DNA from: Heliocidaris tuberculata | Lineage: Eukaryota; Echinodermata; Echinoidea; Camarodonta; Echinometridae | Assembly: GCA_025618425.1 (NCBI GenBank) | Contig: CM046847.1 | Span: 14,939,968 to 15,003,967, forward strand | Direction of reading: 5' to 3' | DNA length: 64,000 bases | Part shown: one piece after another, positions 10,701-25,200 of the stretch | How the letters are laid out: every line of letters begins with the position of its first letter | How positions within the stretch are numbered: position 1 is the stretch's first letter | Notes under the pieces: generated by a model | What the model was told of the DNA's origin: nothing | What the model saw: only the letters and a program-made list of their open reading frames with translations | Databases searched by the model: none | Translations under genes and position numbers: made by a program

Positions 10701-13700
10701 CAGACACTAATTCCCTAAGCTCATAGCACAACATCAGCTCTTCACTCTTACATATTATTCATATTTGTTTTTGGCTTTGTAAATACTACCATTGATGCCC
10801 ACATTCTTATATTTATTGTTTACTTGGAACAGTTTTTATAAACGCTAAAAATCTAAGATATTTGGGGTTGTTCGGTGATCGACACATTGTGTATGACACA
10901 TCAGACTTTAAAAAAAAACAGAAGAAAAAAAATAGTCTGTAAACAGTTCTCACTTATGGGATCGCTCTTACATCAGTTGTAAGTTCCGAATTTGTAATTT
11001 GTTATAATTCTATATGAATATCATAAATTCAGACAACATTTTCAACCAAGAGAACTGAAGAAATAACTGAACAAAACAAGAACAAGAATGAAGACCCACC
11101 CCCCCCCCCCCGCAAAATACAAATGAAATTCGTAAACAAAAGGATGCAGAATTGATTAATTTCAAATTTGATGTTATAATTTTCCTTTACAAAAATGTAT
11201 GAATAGTTTTAAGAAATTTTGGACCTTCTGATTCGATTATCAATAAAAATGAGGGTTTCGGCATAGGCCTATTACCTGGATAAATTACATTATCTCAAAT
11301 ACGTAGAAAACTAAGAAGGATTTATAAACAATCAACGATCCCCCCCCCCCCCCCCCCCCCCCCCCCCCATTGTGCCACCTTTCGTGGCGAATAGCCATGT
11401 CGCGGCCTATGGCAGCATTCAGTGGCATAAAGGTTGATTGATACGATCGCAAAGACTTTCGAAAATCAACCCCATTGTATATCCCAAAGAAATTACGTTT
11501 GGATTACGTCATAACTCATTGTAATAGCTACGTTCATACATGTACGGGACTTCTGGTTTCGAAACTTTAAGTTAGCTAAACTTTAAGTTAACGAAACAAC
11601 GACTCACTAACCACGACGAGGGTTCAAATGGCACCGAAACAACGATGCTCGTTGTTCTGAAACTACAAGCCGAGCGATCGTTGTTGTTAACATTGTTTGT
11701 TTTGTTTTGTTTTTTTCACCCCACCCCTTAATTAATTCTTTTTTCCCCTTCTTCTTCTTTGGAAATTTCTGCAAGAATTCTGTTAATTATTTCAAAAATC
11801 CAATTACGTGTTCCTGTTATATAAATATAAAATAATCACCTTGGACCCCATGGAAGAACAGTGATGTCCATGGGCATAGCTGAACTGGGTGTCCTTCCGA
11901 TTTTCATTATCTTTGTTCTTTTTTTTTTTACCTTGTTTGATATATTCGTTTTGTATGTTTATGTATATTTTGCTATTTATGTTCCTATGCTCATTTGTTT
12001 TTTATTGTGAATTTCGGAGAATAAATAAATACAAAATACAAAATACAAACACCGGAAGTAGATACCGATTGTACTGTACACATACAGTTCCTGTGTTCAT
12101 AATGCGTGCGAAAGGTATGCTCCGAAAGTTTAACATGAACAGAGAGGTCATCGTTAACTTCAAGCTTGCGAAGCTTAAAGTTTATTCCGTTCACATGGTC
12201 CGAAACTGCGACAGAGGACCACCCACTGCTCGTGGTTTCGGTGTTAACCACGAGCTCGCTTGTGGTTCTAGAACTACAAGTAAACTTAAAGTTTCGAAAC
12301 AACGAGTCCGTTCATACGGTCTGAAACTACAAGATAACTACAAGTTAACTTAAAGTTTTGAAACTACAAGCGAAACTTAAAGTTTACCTCCCATCGTGTG
12401 TACCTGACTAACGTTCGCACATTTCAATAGGTGATGGACAAGGCTATTGAACTTTTCCGTGTTTCTTTTTTGATCAATCTACCAAATGATCGATCTACTA
12501 TGGATCAATAAAAATAAACAAAAATTTTTAAAAATAGAGCTTTATGGATCAGTAAAGAAAAAGAATGATTTTGATCGAAGACAGTGTTGACCAATCAAAA
12601 AGCAAAATAAGCCATCCCTCGATCGAACCTGGAAACTGAAACGTCTATCCAAGATTGTTGTGGAAATCACCTTTAATCCTTCCCATATCCTTAAGATCTT
12701 CAAAATAAGTTTGGGATTGGTGATTCGATAAAAGGGACAGCTGATTCCAAGCTCTAATTAATTAAAACAGTCCTAGATGAAAAAAAAGAAAAGAAAAGCA
12801 AAATATCTTGATAAAAAAGATTGATCCTTCTGAGCTTAAGATTAAGACGTGTATACCATAGTGGCTAATATCAAGACAGGTGTGGTTCAAAATAGCCCAG
12901 TACCGGTACAGTAGTGACTTTTTGGATACTTACCGGTGACGGTATTGCTTTTTGAGGATGATGTTCCAATAGTCCGTAGAAACCCCCTAAAAAATTCCAA
13001 TAGACAAAGATAGATATCCCCATCTGAGCTGCTAGCCCCAAGTTGTGAAGTATGCTGGAAACAAATACAAATGTCACCATGAAATAATTTATTACAGAAA
13101 AAAAAAATTGACACCAAATTGCAACGTAAGAAAATGAAAATACCCTAGACTGATTTCATATAATTCATTATCAGTTAGAAATATATTGGTATTTTTACTG
13201 TTATTTAAGAGCGTACTTTCAATTGCTTTACTAAATTACATGCAATAATTGTGTATATATCCGGTAATTTACTCTCATGTTACCAGGGCCCTCTTGCATA
13301 AAAAGTTGCGATTAAACGCAACTCAAAAAAATTAAACGCAACTCGATTTTCAACCAATCAGGATCGCGTATTTGGGACTTGCGTTTAATTTTTTGAGTTG
13401 CGATTAATCGCAACTTTTTATGCAAGAGGGCCCAGGTTATATATTTTTTGTTATTATGTTTACAACAAATTTGGCATCCCTAATGTCTTTCTTAACTGAG
13501 CCTAAGTAGTTTCTGTACTTTGTTTATGAAAAGTATATGATGCCTTTTTTTTCAAAGTCTGATACATACCTAAATATGCTTATAGTTACTTTTCAATGCA
13601 CTCTTAAAATGTTGGGTAAATTTAGTTGGGTAACTGCTGGTTGGTTAAAAATATTCCCAATTCTGGGCTATTATTAACCAACTGGACACTCGAGTGGTGT

Positions 13701-15863
13701 AACCAATATTGGTCAATACTTTTTACCTAAATATTGGGCATATATTTACCAACAGTATTTGGTAATTATGGGTTGGGTACTTGTTGCCCTGTAGTTGTGT
13801 AATTTTGTCACATTTCCTTTGCCAGTTGGGTAAATTTTGTTGGGTAACTGATGGTTGGTTAGAAATTCGCTTTTGCCCAACTTGTGGTAAATATTTTTAC
13901 CCAATATTGGGGAAAACACTTATATGAATATTCATGAATTTTTAGTAGCGTATGGTTTGGGGTGGCCCGATTTACTAACTGTCACCGAATGCATAAAAAA
14001 ATATAAGGGGTATATAAGAGCTTGCACTAGTTTGCACTAACTGGATAGGATAGGACTAGGATAGGATAGGTTAAGATATAGGATAGGATAGCTTAAAATA
14101 GGATAGGTTAGGATTGATTAGGTTAAGACCCAGAAGGACGTAACAAGCAGATTTCATTTTTTTTAACCTAGATTGGAGGAAAAAGGAAACAATAAATTGG
14201 GCAGCTGAATTTGCCCAACCACATGATATTTGTTACCAAACAGCTGAACAAATAGAGGGTTGGGCAATCCTATTGGGTAAGATTGGTTGGGCAATAATTA
14301 CCCAACTGAGAATATAACCAACAGTTGGGCAATTGTAGAGTTGGGTAAAATCTAATGGGTCACCAACTGATGGGCAATTTAATTTGCCCAACAACATAGT
14401 AAATGGATTGCCCAACATCAGTTGGGCAAATTTTAACCAAAAGTTGTGTGGACAGTATGTTGCCCAGTGTTGGTTAAAAATTGGGCATTTTTTTGCCCAA
14501 CTTTTTTAAGAGTGTGGATTAAAAAACTAATTACCCTCTATACTATAATGATATCTTACGATATTATAGATATGCAAAAATGCTTTCTTGAACAGAAAAA
14601 CAAAAAACAAAACATTCATTACGAGGATACCAAATACTTTGTATAGATGTTTATACATGTTTTTATTTTTTATTTTTTGCTGCTGTTATGAGTTTGTATT
14701 CATCTTTTTTACTATTTTTTAAAAATTATTATTACAGGGCCCCATTGAAGACCACCGCTATTGGTGATAATGAGTAACCCTGTCTAAATATCAGAAATAA
14801 ATAGATTTATACTATTCAATTTGAACAGAATTTAAGAAGTTGGGAGGTAGCACCCCCCCCAAAAAAAAAAAAAAAAAAAAAACTAATACATCACCCCCAA
14901 TATTTATCGAGGATGATGAATTGATGACTTGTGTCATCATCACCCAACTACATGTATACATAGAAGATTGATAAAATGGCATTCATAACATGTAGACTCG
15001 GTCAGAAGCACCGCTCCGGGGGTTGCATGTGGGCACAGTGCTCCCTTTTTCCCTTTAACTTCAGATAAGTACCCCCATTTTTCTTTCGAATAAGTTCCCG
15101 TTCCATATTCTTGTAAGTGCCCATTTTGATAATTTCACCTCATCCCTGACCTTACCTTTGATAAATGCTCCTTTTTCAACAAGAGCATTTATCCCTTTTA
15201 ATCCCTTTTAATGTAACAAGTCATTTTTTTTTCCTTTGTAATATAAAGACACTGCTTTAATTTGTCTACTTTAAAAGAACTTCATAAGAGCATTTATCCC
15301 TTTTAATCCCTTTTAATGTAACAAGTCATTGTTTTCCCCTTTGTAATATAAAGACACTGCTTTAATTTTTCTACTTTATAAGAAAAATTTTCCGTTCTCA
15401 TAAATGCCTCTTTTCAAGTGTGATTAGTGCCCTTTTTCACGTCTGATAAATGCCTTTTCTACCTTTTCTACACATTCATTTATTTTCCTAATAAGTGTCC
15501 TTTTCCCCATGATAAGTACCAAGTTTCCCTTTTTCATAACATGTGCCCCTAATCCAAAGTGACTTAGAGCCAATACTCCAAAATGCTCGCTCGCTATACT
15601 CGCTCATATTAAAATCACAGCCTTAAATAAATTCTAATTGTGAAATTTTGCAAATGAAACCCCATCAGAATTGTGTTTGCCCGTTTTATATTACAATGTA
15701 AATGAGACCTCAAAAACTTTGAATATTGTTTGCTCGCTCGCTTCGCTCGCTCGCTCAATATTCAAATCATACTACAAAACTGCAAAGCAAGATACTAAAG
15801 TTGTATCTCGGACATGTAAAGAGAAAAACCATATACATGTTTACACACCCTCACCCCACACAC

Positions 15864-15906
<43 letters not shown>

Positions 15907-16194
15907 GAAGTAAATAAAACTCCGTGAGATCGAAATTTTAGATAATGAATTTTCGCCCATAGGGCTTTGTCAAGTTATGACAAGACTTTTATTTTGTATG
16001 AAAACAAAATATCTGAAGAAGTGTCAAAATAAAGTGCGCATCCATTGAATGCGCCAAGGCGCAAAAATGGAAATACGTCATAAAGGAAAAAAAAGAAGAC
16101 AAAAGAAGAGAGGGGGAAAGGGGAGAAGGAGGTAGAAAGAGAAAAAGGAGAGAAGAGAGGAAGGGAGAAGGGAAAGAGAGACAGAGAGAAAGAG

Positions 16195-16256
<62 letters not shown>

Positions 16257-19200
16257 GTGCGTCTCAAAAAAAAACTTTACACTTTTGAAATGGCTGCCAA
16301 ATAAAAAATATATGATTCTGGGGGGAAAGGTTTATTTGTATGGATAGCTCATGGACTCAACTTTCATACGACACCAAAAAGTCCGAAAATAATTCATGCT
16401 TGGGTGAGCACTGCTCACTTTTGTAAAGGGTATGGAAATTAGGTTGCGCAGGAATGGGCCTTCCAATTTGTGAGAGGAAAGTCCTTTGGAGCTTACGGAA
16501 TTGAGGATGATATGAAAAATTTATGATCAATTGTGATGAGTTTGGGCTTGCTGAGTGAAATTTAGAAACCGGAAAATTGATATACAGTCAAAACGTAAGA
16601 AAACCGCGGCGAGTTTTCTTTGATTTTTTTAAATACTTGTAAATGAATGGCAAGTGTGGATGGAGAGTGTAGCTACTCATTATTTAAAGGTCCTAAGCGA
16701 CCTCACTTAACTTCAAATTGTGTTATGTGGAGCGCATTATGCTTACCCCCCGCCCCGCCCCCCTCTCCCCACCCCCGCAAAATGGTAAACCGTTTGTTGA
16801 CGAATACCGCAGTACAGCGCTGCGGCTTTTTTGTGCCCTATATAAATGGTTAGCTGGGATTAAAAAAAAGAAAAAAAAAGCAAAGGTCCTACTCCTACTC
16901 CTACTGTACTCACTTAGCTGAGTGTTATAAGATACACAAAATGTGAAGCGCAGTATGCTTTACAAAAACCCCGTGGTAAACCGTCGTGGTATACCGCGAC
17001 ATGTGTGAACAAGCTCTGCCTAGAAGTATAAATAGATGCATGCTTTAAAAAATCACCAAAATCGTCACGAAGAGAAATGAACAGAAAAAAGAGAATCATG
17101 TTAATAAAAAATAAGGCATTATCTACTTACAGAAACCCGGCAAGATATCGATTGGAAAGACCACTCGTCCCGCCATTGGTCACGGAGGATGTCTCACCTA
17201 GCCATTTTACTCGGGAGCCCGTCGAGTTGAAATTCTTCATAGCTTGCCTAAATCTTTTAAGCTCGCATCGTAATCTCATGAATACGTCTGGGTCGGTGAA
17301 ATTTGTTATAGAAATATTGTTGTCTTTGCCACGCAAATTGTAGAAATGAACAGTGGTTGCATTGATCGAATCACCAGCCTCGCGCAGAAACCTAGTAAAC
17401 AAAAAAATCGGTTCATTACTAAAGGGGCTTTCACACCGGGATTTGCGTAGAGTTGCGTAGAGTTACGTAGTGTTGCGTAGCGACTACGCAACACTACGCT
17501 GCCATACGCTGTGCCTACGCAAGTCTACGCAAGTCTACGCCGAGGAACGCGAAATAGGTACGCGGGAGGGGCTCAAAAAATTAAACATGTTTAATTTTTT
17601 GGCGTACTGTCTGCGTAGAGCCAGAGAACGCAGTTTATACGCAAGCCTACGCAACACTACGCCACTGTACGCCATTCCTACGCAACACTACGCCAAAATG
17701 CCCCGGTTTCTCAAAACACATTTTGAGACTTGCGCATGGAATGGCGTAGTATTGCGTACTGTGGCGTATAGACCGACGTAGACTTGCGTAGACTTGCGTA
17801 GACCTGGCGTACATTTGCGTATAGTTGCTTATAGTTACTTAAATTTGGCGTACTCATGCTGGATCCTACTGTTTTTCATCAGTTATTATTATGATCCATT
17901 AAAGTTAAGTATTTGTGCTTGTTATCTTCACTGAACTTCACAATTAAAAAAAAAAAAGATCCGTGTAAGCAAGAGTTTAGTTTGTTTGTTTTATTTGCTG
18001 CGTTTGATCCAAGGCTTGACCCACACACGTCTTCTAATTCTCACGTGAGCTTGCTTCCTTCTTTTTTCCTGTTCTTCCAATCGTTCGTGCTCCGCCATTA
18101 GTGTTTCTAGGGCTTCCAAATGCTGAAGGATAACAGTTTTTTGGAATGGACTTAAACAACTCATTATCTTTTGATTCTACTTCACAGCAGTACAGTGTTC
18201 CCGGACAGCAGGCAAGAGTTGCTTGAGAAGTTCATAAGGCGGGAAATGCTATAGGCCTAATGCTTTTTTTCTTTCTTTTTTTTTTCATCTTCGCTTGCGC
18301 ACAGAATCCGTAGGCAACCGTAAGCAACGCTAAGCAGACTTAACGCCTGACCTACGTAAGTGTACGTGGACAAGTTACGCAACCCTACGCTACCCTACGC
18401 AGGGACTACGCCGATCCATCATTTGTTTTTTCATGAGTACGCAGCGAATTTTGGCGTACTCCCTACGCAACTCTACGCAACTCTACGCAAATCCCGGTGT
18501 GAAAGCCCCTTTAGTCAATAAGTTGTCGAATTAAAGGAGAAGTCCATCCTTATATTCAGATCGTTTGATGGTCTCGCCCACCGAAGGTGGGCCTGTCGTC
18601 TATCACAAATGTTTAAGTTTACCTGCAAGACACTCAATCTTGTGACAAATAACTTGGTAACCGTTAATCCTATTGTGACCAAACTTGGGTCAGAGATGCA
18701 CTTGGGGACGATCACGTTATTGGGCTGACGAGGGTCACCAGCTAAATATTATTTGAGGTCATATGTTTAAGTTTACCTGCAAGACTCTCTTGTGAAAAAT
18801 AACTTGGCAACCGTTAAACTAGGATCAGAGATACAATCGAGGGAACTTCGTGATGCTGTCGCTCTCATTAACGCCTTTTCCCTCGGGGCAGTACTCAAAA
18901 TATGATGTAGATAGCACATGGTTATGTCCTCCAAGAAGAAAAAGATCTTACAAAGTTATACATTTTGAAAAACTGACATTTTAGTAATTTTGTGTGTTGG
19001 AGCGCATGGGAAAGTTTACCGCCGCTACATCACTGTGGCCGTACCACTGATCTCTAGGTAAAAAAAAAATTACGTAGAGAATAGTTGGCCGTACCCAGTG
19101 GCGTAGCTAGGATTTTTTACAAGGGGGGCAAATTCTGCTTGAAGGGAGACCCGTATTTTTTTCTTCTCTCGCCAGCGCTCCAAAACTCGCTCAGTGGGGA

Positions 19201-22200
19201 GGGGGGGGGGGGGGGGTTGCAGCGACAATTTTTTTTTTTCGCGAGCCCTCAAAAAAGTCGCTCAGTGGGGGGGGGGGGGATTTATCAGATATTTTCCTCC
19301 ATAATTCTTTGACAAGCAAAAAAATAAAAATAAAAATTCGAGGAAAAGTTGTCAGGGGGGGGGGCGCACTCTGCCCCCTACCCCCCCCCCCCCTCAGCTA
19401 CGCTAGTGGCCGTACCGATTCGGCCCATTTGAAATCCCCATATGTATAATGATTACAATTTTCAAAAAATCACAAATGTCCGATTTTGTTCAAAATTTTG
19501 TTCTGCTTTCACAAAAATCAAATTAATACAAAGGTTACTTGCTAGACTCTGTTGTGACAAATAACTTGGCAACCGTTAATCCTATTGTGACCAACTTGCG
19601 TCAGGGAAGCTCTTTGCGACATTCATGTAATTTGGCAACAGGTGGGCGAGACACAATCTGGCGATTACCTTGTCTAAAGAGAAAACTGATCTGTACTGGC
19701 CTGCTTTTACAAAGCAGATTTGATGTCAGGGTGACTCCCCCCTAACAGAGACTTGATGAAAATTGGCCTAGTTATAGGTATTCTCTACGTGAGGAAAAGC
19801 TGACGGAACATGCTCAAAACTAAAAGAAACTACACTCAAAGATGTTAGCTTTCCTCTTATCTACCCTATATCTTCAGTTCAGAAATTTTCATCTAGTACT
19901 TGGAATAAATATCTTCATGAGAAACTAATGTCGAAATAAAAAGGCTAATTTCGATTACAACAATATATAATTTTCACATTTAATTTGATTATCATTTCAA
20001 TACTTGAAAAATATTATAGAGTTTTATTCTGCTATCTCATGAACTTATCAAAGAAATTAAAAACAGTTGTAACTGCCTACCAATACCTCACAAGGGCTTT
20101 AAATTAGTAAAAGCCATTTAAATCAACAAGTAACCTAATGCGTGCATTAAATAAAATAATTTAAAAACATGTAACAAGCTGATTTTCTTTCCCGCGTAAA
20201 TCGAATCCAGTTTCGGCGTATTATCATGGAAACAATAACTTATGACCGCCAGTGTTCCTTATAATGTTTTATAGAAGGTTGAAAACTTTGTGATTTCTTG
20301 GATCCCCCCTCACCCCCCCCCCCCCCCAAAAAAAAAAAAAAAAAAAAAAAATATGCCAGAAAAAAGTAGGTCATTATACATTCAGGGAATTGTGATAAAA
20401 CTGAGGGTTTAATAAAATCTGCATTTTCGGGTGCCAGTTCATTGTTTCTCACAATTCCCATACATTGTAGGCCAGTAAGCCTACCATCACCTTTCTCTAA
20501 AAGAAATTCGAGATGAATTGACAGTTATTTCAGGTCAGTAAATATTTTGTAAATCTTGGGAATATCATAAAACCTGGGAGGCACTCTTTTTCCCGAAGGT
20601 TCATTATTCCGAAGGATCATACATAATTCCGAAACACATATTTACCATACCAGGGGCCTGTAACATAAAGAGATACAATCAATCTTACGATCAATCGTAA
20701 CTCTCGTGTACATGGTTTGCCATAGACTTACGATTGATATCAATCGTAAGATTGATTTAGGGGGTTCATAATTCCAAAAGTGTAATATGGTTCATAATTC
20801 CGGACATTTTTTGTATTATTCTGAAAAATCCTTTATCTGAAGATTCATAATTCCGAAAATAAAATAGGGTTCTGTTTCATTTTCGGAATTATGAACCTTC
20901 AGAATTACGAACCCTATTTCATTTTTCAGAATATTAAACCCTAATTCCTTTTCGGAATTATGAAACCTATTTCATTTTCGGAATTACGAACATTCGGAGT
21001 AACGAACCTTTGGAATTACGAACCTCCGAAATAACGAATCTGCGGAAAAGGATTTTCGGCATTATGAACCTTCAGAGTAACGAACATTTGGTATTACGAA
21101 CCTTCGAAATAACGGACCTTCGAAATTACGAACCTTCAGAAAAACGACATGTAACTGATAAAAGGTACCTCTCTAGATAAGCGGTGGAATTTGATGAAAG
21201 GTTTTCGGGCACATCTGGTTCTACGCAATCAGGAATACTTAGATGAGTCGTATCAGGTCCCACAAGCTCACTGCTATATCTGTATCGGTCCATTGACAAT
21301 ATACCTCGAAGTGTGATGAAGTCCTTCGCTAACTGACGAGCCGATATCGTCGTCATGTAGTTTTTCCTGAAGAGATTCGGTTCTAGGAAGATGTCATGAA
21401 ATTTTAAAGGCGTTACTGTCTGTGCTATTGTGTCTTTATTACCATACCCATACGATAAAGTTGAAGAGGGTGGGCTAGTACAATGCAAGCAAAGTTTTGG
21501 AGAAGACCATTTGAGAATTTTCAAACTACTCTCTCCAAGAAAAAAAAAAAGAGTGTATTTCCACCCTATTTTCACTCGCCACGGGAGTCACGTCTGTAAT
21601 AACCTGCTTAGGATTGAATATCGAGTGCTCTCTAGAAAGAAAAGAGTGAATTTTTACTCTATTTTCAATCCCCTGGAGAGTTTTTTTTTTTTTTAAGAGA
21701 GTGGAGTGTATATTAAAGTGCATCAACGCTATCACTATTAGCATTATCAATATTATAATTCATCATCACCGTCTTCATCATTATAAACATCATCATCTCC
21801 TATATTGACGGTCTTACCGTTTCCCAACTGCCAGATGACGCGGTAGCCGAGGTCGGCGTTGAAGTCCAGGAGTTCCTTGGTGTAGGTCGGGTCCCATGAC
21901 TCCCCTTTCCTGGTGATCACGTTCAAAGTAAAAGCAAGGTCCACTCCACACTTGGTGGTAAACTCATTCAGACTCTTCCACATTTCACCTGGAATGGAAG
22001 GTTTAGTGTTACAAAAAAAATAGTACGCTTCCTCCTTTCTATTGTGTGCAACCGTCAATATAGAATGCCTGGTAAAGTTTATGGGGTTAAGATGACTTGC
22101 ATCTCTTAACCATGTTAACACGGAAATTGTGACAAACCAGTAAAGTCTATTTCAAGCACATAATTGTTTCCTCGTGAGATGTTCCTCTATTCTTATTTTT

Positions 22201-25200
22201 TTTTAATTTATCTTTAATTTTTTTGTTCACATTTGTTCCTAGCTTTGCAAAGTTGTTCGTTCTAACCCCCCCCCCCCCCCCCGACCGCCTTCTTTACAGA
22301 ATGTTTACTATCTGGAACGATTTTTCAAAGTCGTCCCCCGATGCATATATAGACATATATAGATATATAAACAATTACTCTTGATATCTCAATACAGCAA
22401 AGTTGAAAAAAAAACTCAACATGGGAAGTGGTTAACGACTGCCATGCAGGAAAATCGGGCAAGTCGCCTGACACAGCCATTCGTGTTTTTATGGGGTTTT
22501 TTTGTTTGTTTGTTTGTTTGTTGTTGTTGTTGTTGTTTTCTGAGGGTGTGTTTTTTGTTTTTTATGTTTTACAGAAAAGTGAAACACCTAGATTTCTGAA
22601 TTAAAATTTGAAGAAAATGGTGTTCCGTGATGCATGAACCTGCAGACCTGAGGCTAATCAAGGTATATTTGAAAAGCAAAGAAATTATACTCTTAGAAGA
22701 CTCTTAGAAGGTACAAATTAAAAACATTTGAAACACTCCGTTTCATGGGTGTCGATCCCGGGGGGATGGGGGTATATATCCCCCCAAAAAAATTTTGAGG
22801 GGGGATAGCCTATAATATTATTATCATTCCCATAATATTTTTGGATAAAATAAATAAGAATTATGATACATTAACTTAAAACTAATAATTATCCAAACTC
22901 ATTATGTTTGATCTTGAAATACCATCACTTTCTTTAATGATTAGAAGTAAGGAAATAAGAAATGCCATGATTTCAAAGCGAAAATATAGAAGAAAATTCG
23001 TTCGCTCGCATTGTTATTCTCAGTTAAGGGGTTCCGTCATTGGTATGGGAGGGGGATACCCGCCTCCCACACCCTCCCCAGCTCGGTAGCTTCCCCCCCC
23101 CCCCCCCCCCAATCATGGACATGGATCGACACCCCGGCTCCGTTTAAAATAAATAGATTTTTTAATGTTTTTCATTCGTGAGATGGAAAAAATATTTAAT
23201 TCGCTGGAAGATGTAGTGTACCATCTTTCGGCCCATGAAATAGATTTACTGTCTCAATCATAGCTACCCAAATAACCATCCAAGACATGTCACACGACCG
23301 TTCAGAGATTGCCTGAAACTACAAGTCGCATGTCTGGTCACAAATTTTCGAAGGATTGTGGTTTAAGACCAAAGAATGGCGGCTTACAGGAACATCGCGG
23401 TAGACCGACATTCCACGTGACCGACAGCCAACGAGACCGACGTCCCACGAAACCCTCGAGACAAAGAAATACATATGGAAAGATAAAAATATAGAAAGTT
23501 CCAAAATGTCCACGAGACAGACAGCCTGGTAGACCGACATTCCACGATGCCGACAGCCAATGAGACCGACGTCCAACGAGACCCTCGACACAATGAAATA
23601 CATAAGGAATGATAGAAAGATATAAAGTTCCAAAAGGTGCACACAAGACAGACAGCCTACGCGACCGACAAATAAAGAGAAACATAATTTTATGGAAAGA
23701 TAGAAGAATGTCGGTGTGATGGGTCGACGGTCTCCTGGGCGGTAGCAAGATATCACATCACAAGGACAGTGAAACCTGATTAATAGGGTTAAACGAATCA
23801 GGATGGGGAAAACGGGCAAGAAAGCGATCCAAATCTATAATTTGAGTGTTGTACGAAAATTACACAGCAGTCAATATCCAAACACCATACGTAACCTTAG
23901 CTCTAAAACTAACCTAAAACTTAATTGCAACCTTTACCCTAACCCTAACCCTTTGACTAAATAAAGCCCGGAACCAATTTGAGTATCATACCTGTAAGAA
24001 TATTATCCACAGGGATCCACCGTCGGGAGATGTCGTTGAGAGAGCCATTGGCAACAAACAACGTCTCATCTCCACTGCGTCCTCCTACTCGAAAAACAGC
24101 AGGAGAGAGTCCCCGTAGAAGTGTCTGTTGGATGGGTGATCTGAAAGTCCAAGCAACTTTAACAATTATGAATCAGAAAAAATTGAAAAGAATTCTTGAT
24201 GTTTGACTACTTTGTAGGCTTATTTATTCTTTCTTTTTGGTAAAGGCTGATTATAGGCCAGGAGCCTGTCCCGAAATAGTCACCCCATTTTACATATGAG
24301 ATTTGACCCCTTTAAGTTACTTAGACCATCCATGTCATTCACGGAAAGCTTGTCAGCTCGAACGAAGCCGCCGGGTTTGGCCCCCAGAGCCCCCCCCCCC
24401 CCCAAAGGGCCCCAAAGTGGGGTCGATTTCAACCCATCTAACATATGCGCCAAACTTTGTCAGAAGGAAGGTGTAAAAATTGGGGAAAACTTTTCCCCTT
24501 AAGGCCCGTGGACTAAATTTTGTCAGAAGGAAGAGGTATGGATGTACATTACAAAAATATAAAAACGGACAAAAATTTCCATCGGGAAGAGGGTGTAACA
24601 CGCCCCTGAAAAAACACCAAAGTGCCCCTAAACCAAGCTTTGCTGCCCAAAATGCTCCCGATGTAGAGAAAACCTCCCTTTTTTGCATTATAACCTTAAA
24701 GGCCAAGTCCACACTAATATCAAGTTGATTTGAATGAATAGAGTAAAATTAAACGAGCATAACAGTAAAAATTTCACTGAAATCGGATATAAAATAAGAA
24801 AGTTACGACATTTTGAAATTTTGCATTATTTCATGAAACAGTGATATGCATAACAACTGAAGATGGGCGGTATTCAAATGAGTGAACCGATGATGTCACA
24901 CACTCACTTTTCCTTATGTATTTTATTATATAAAATGTCAAATATTTCAATTTTTATGGATGTGATAATAAATAATCTCTCCCTTGTATCAAAATAATTT
25001 ACAATAATGATGATTTTACATGTTAGATAAGGAGTCAAACCATGTTTTAAATTATTGAAGTAAAAAATTGAAATATATGATATTTCATATAATAAAATAC
25101 GTAAGGAAAAGTGAGTGTGTGACATCATCGGTTCACTTATTTGCATACCGCCCATGTTATGCATATCACTGTTTCAAGAAATAATGCAAAATATAAAAAT

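Noticed and set aside
11889..12353. 154-codon plus-strand frame
   Set aside because: Spans the border between an insertion and the CTACAAG foldback.
23319..23819. Overlapping 136- and 166-codon minus-strand frames
   Set aside because: Translation of the AGACCGACA tandem repeat; three frames give related periodic products.
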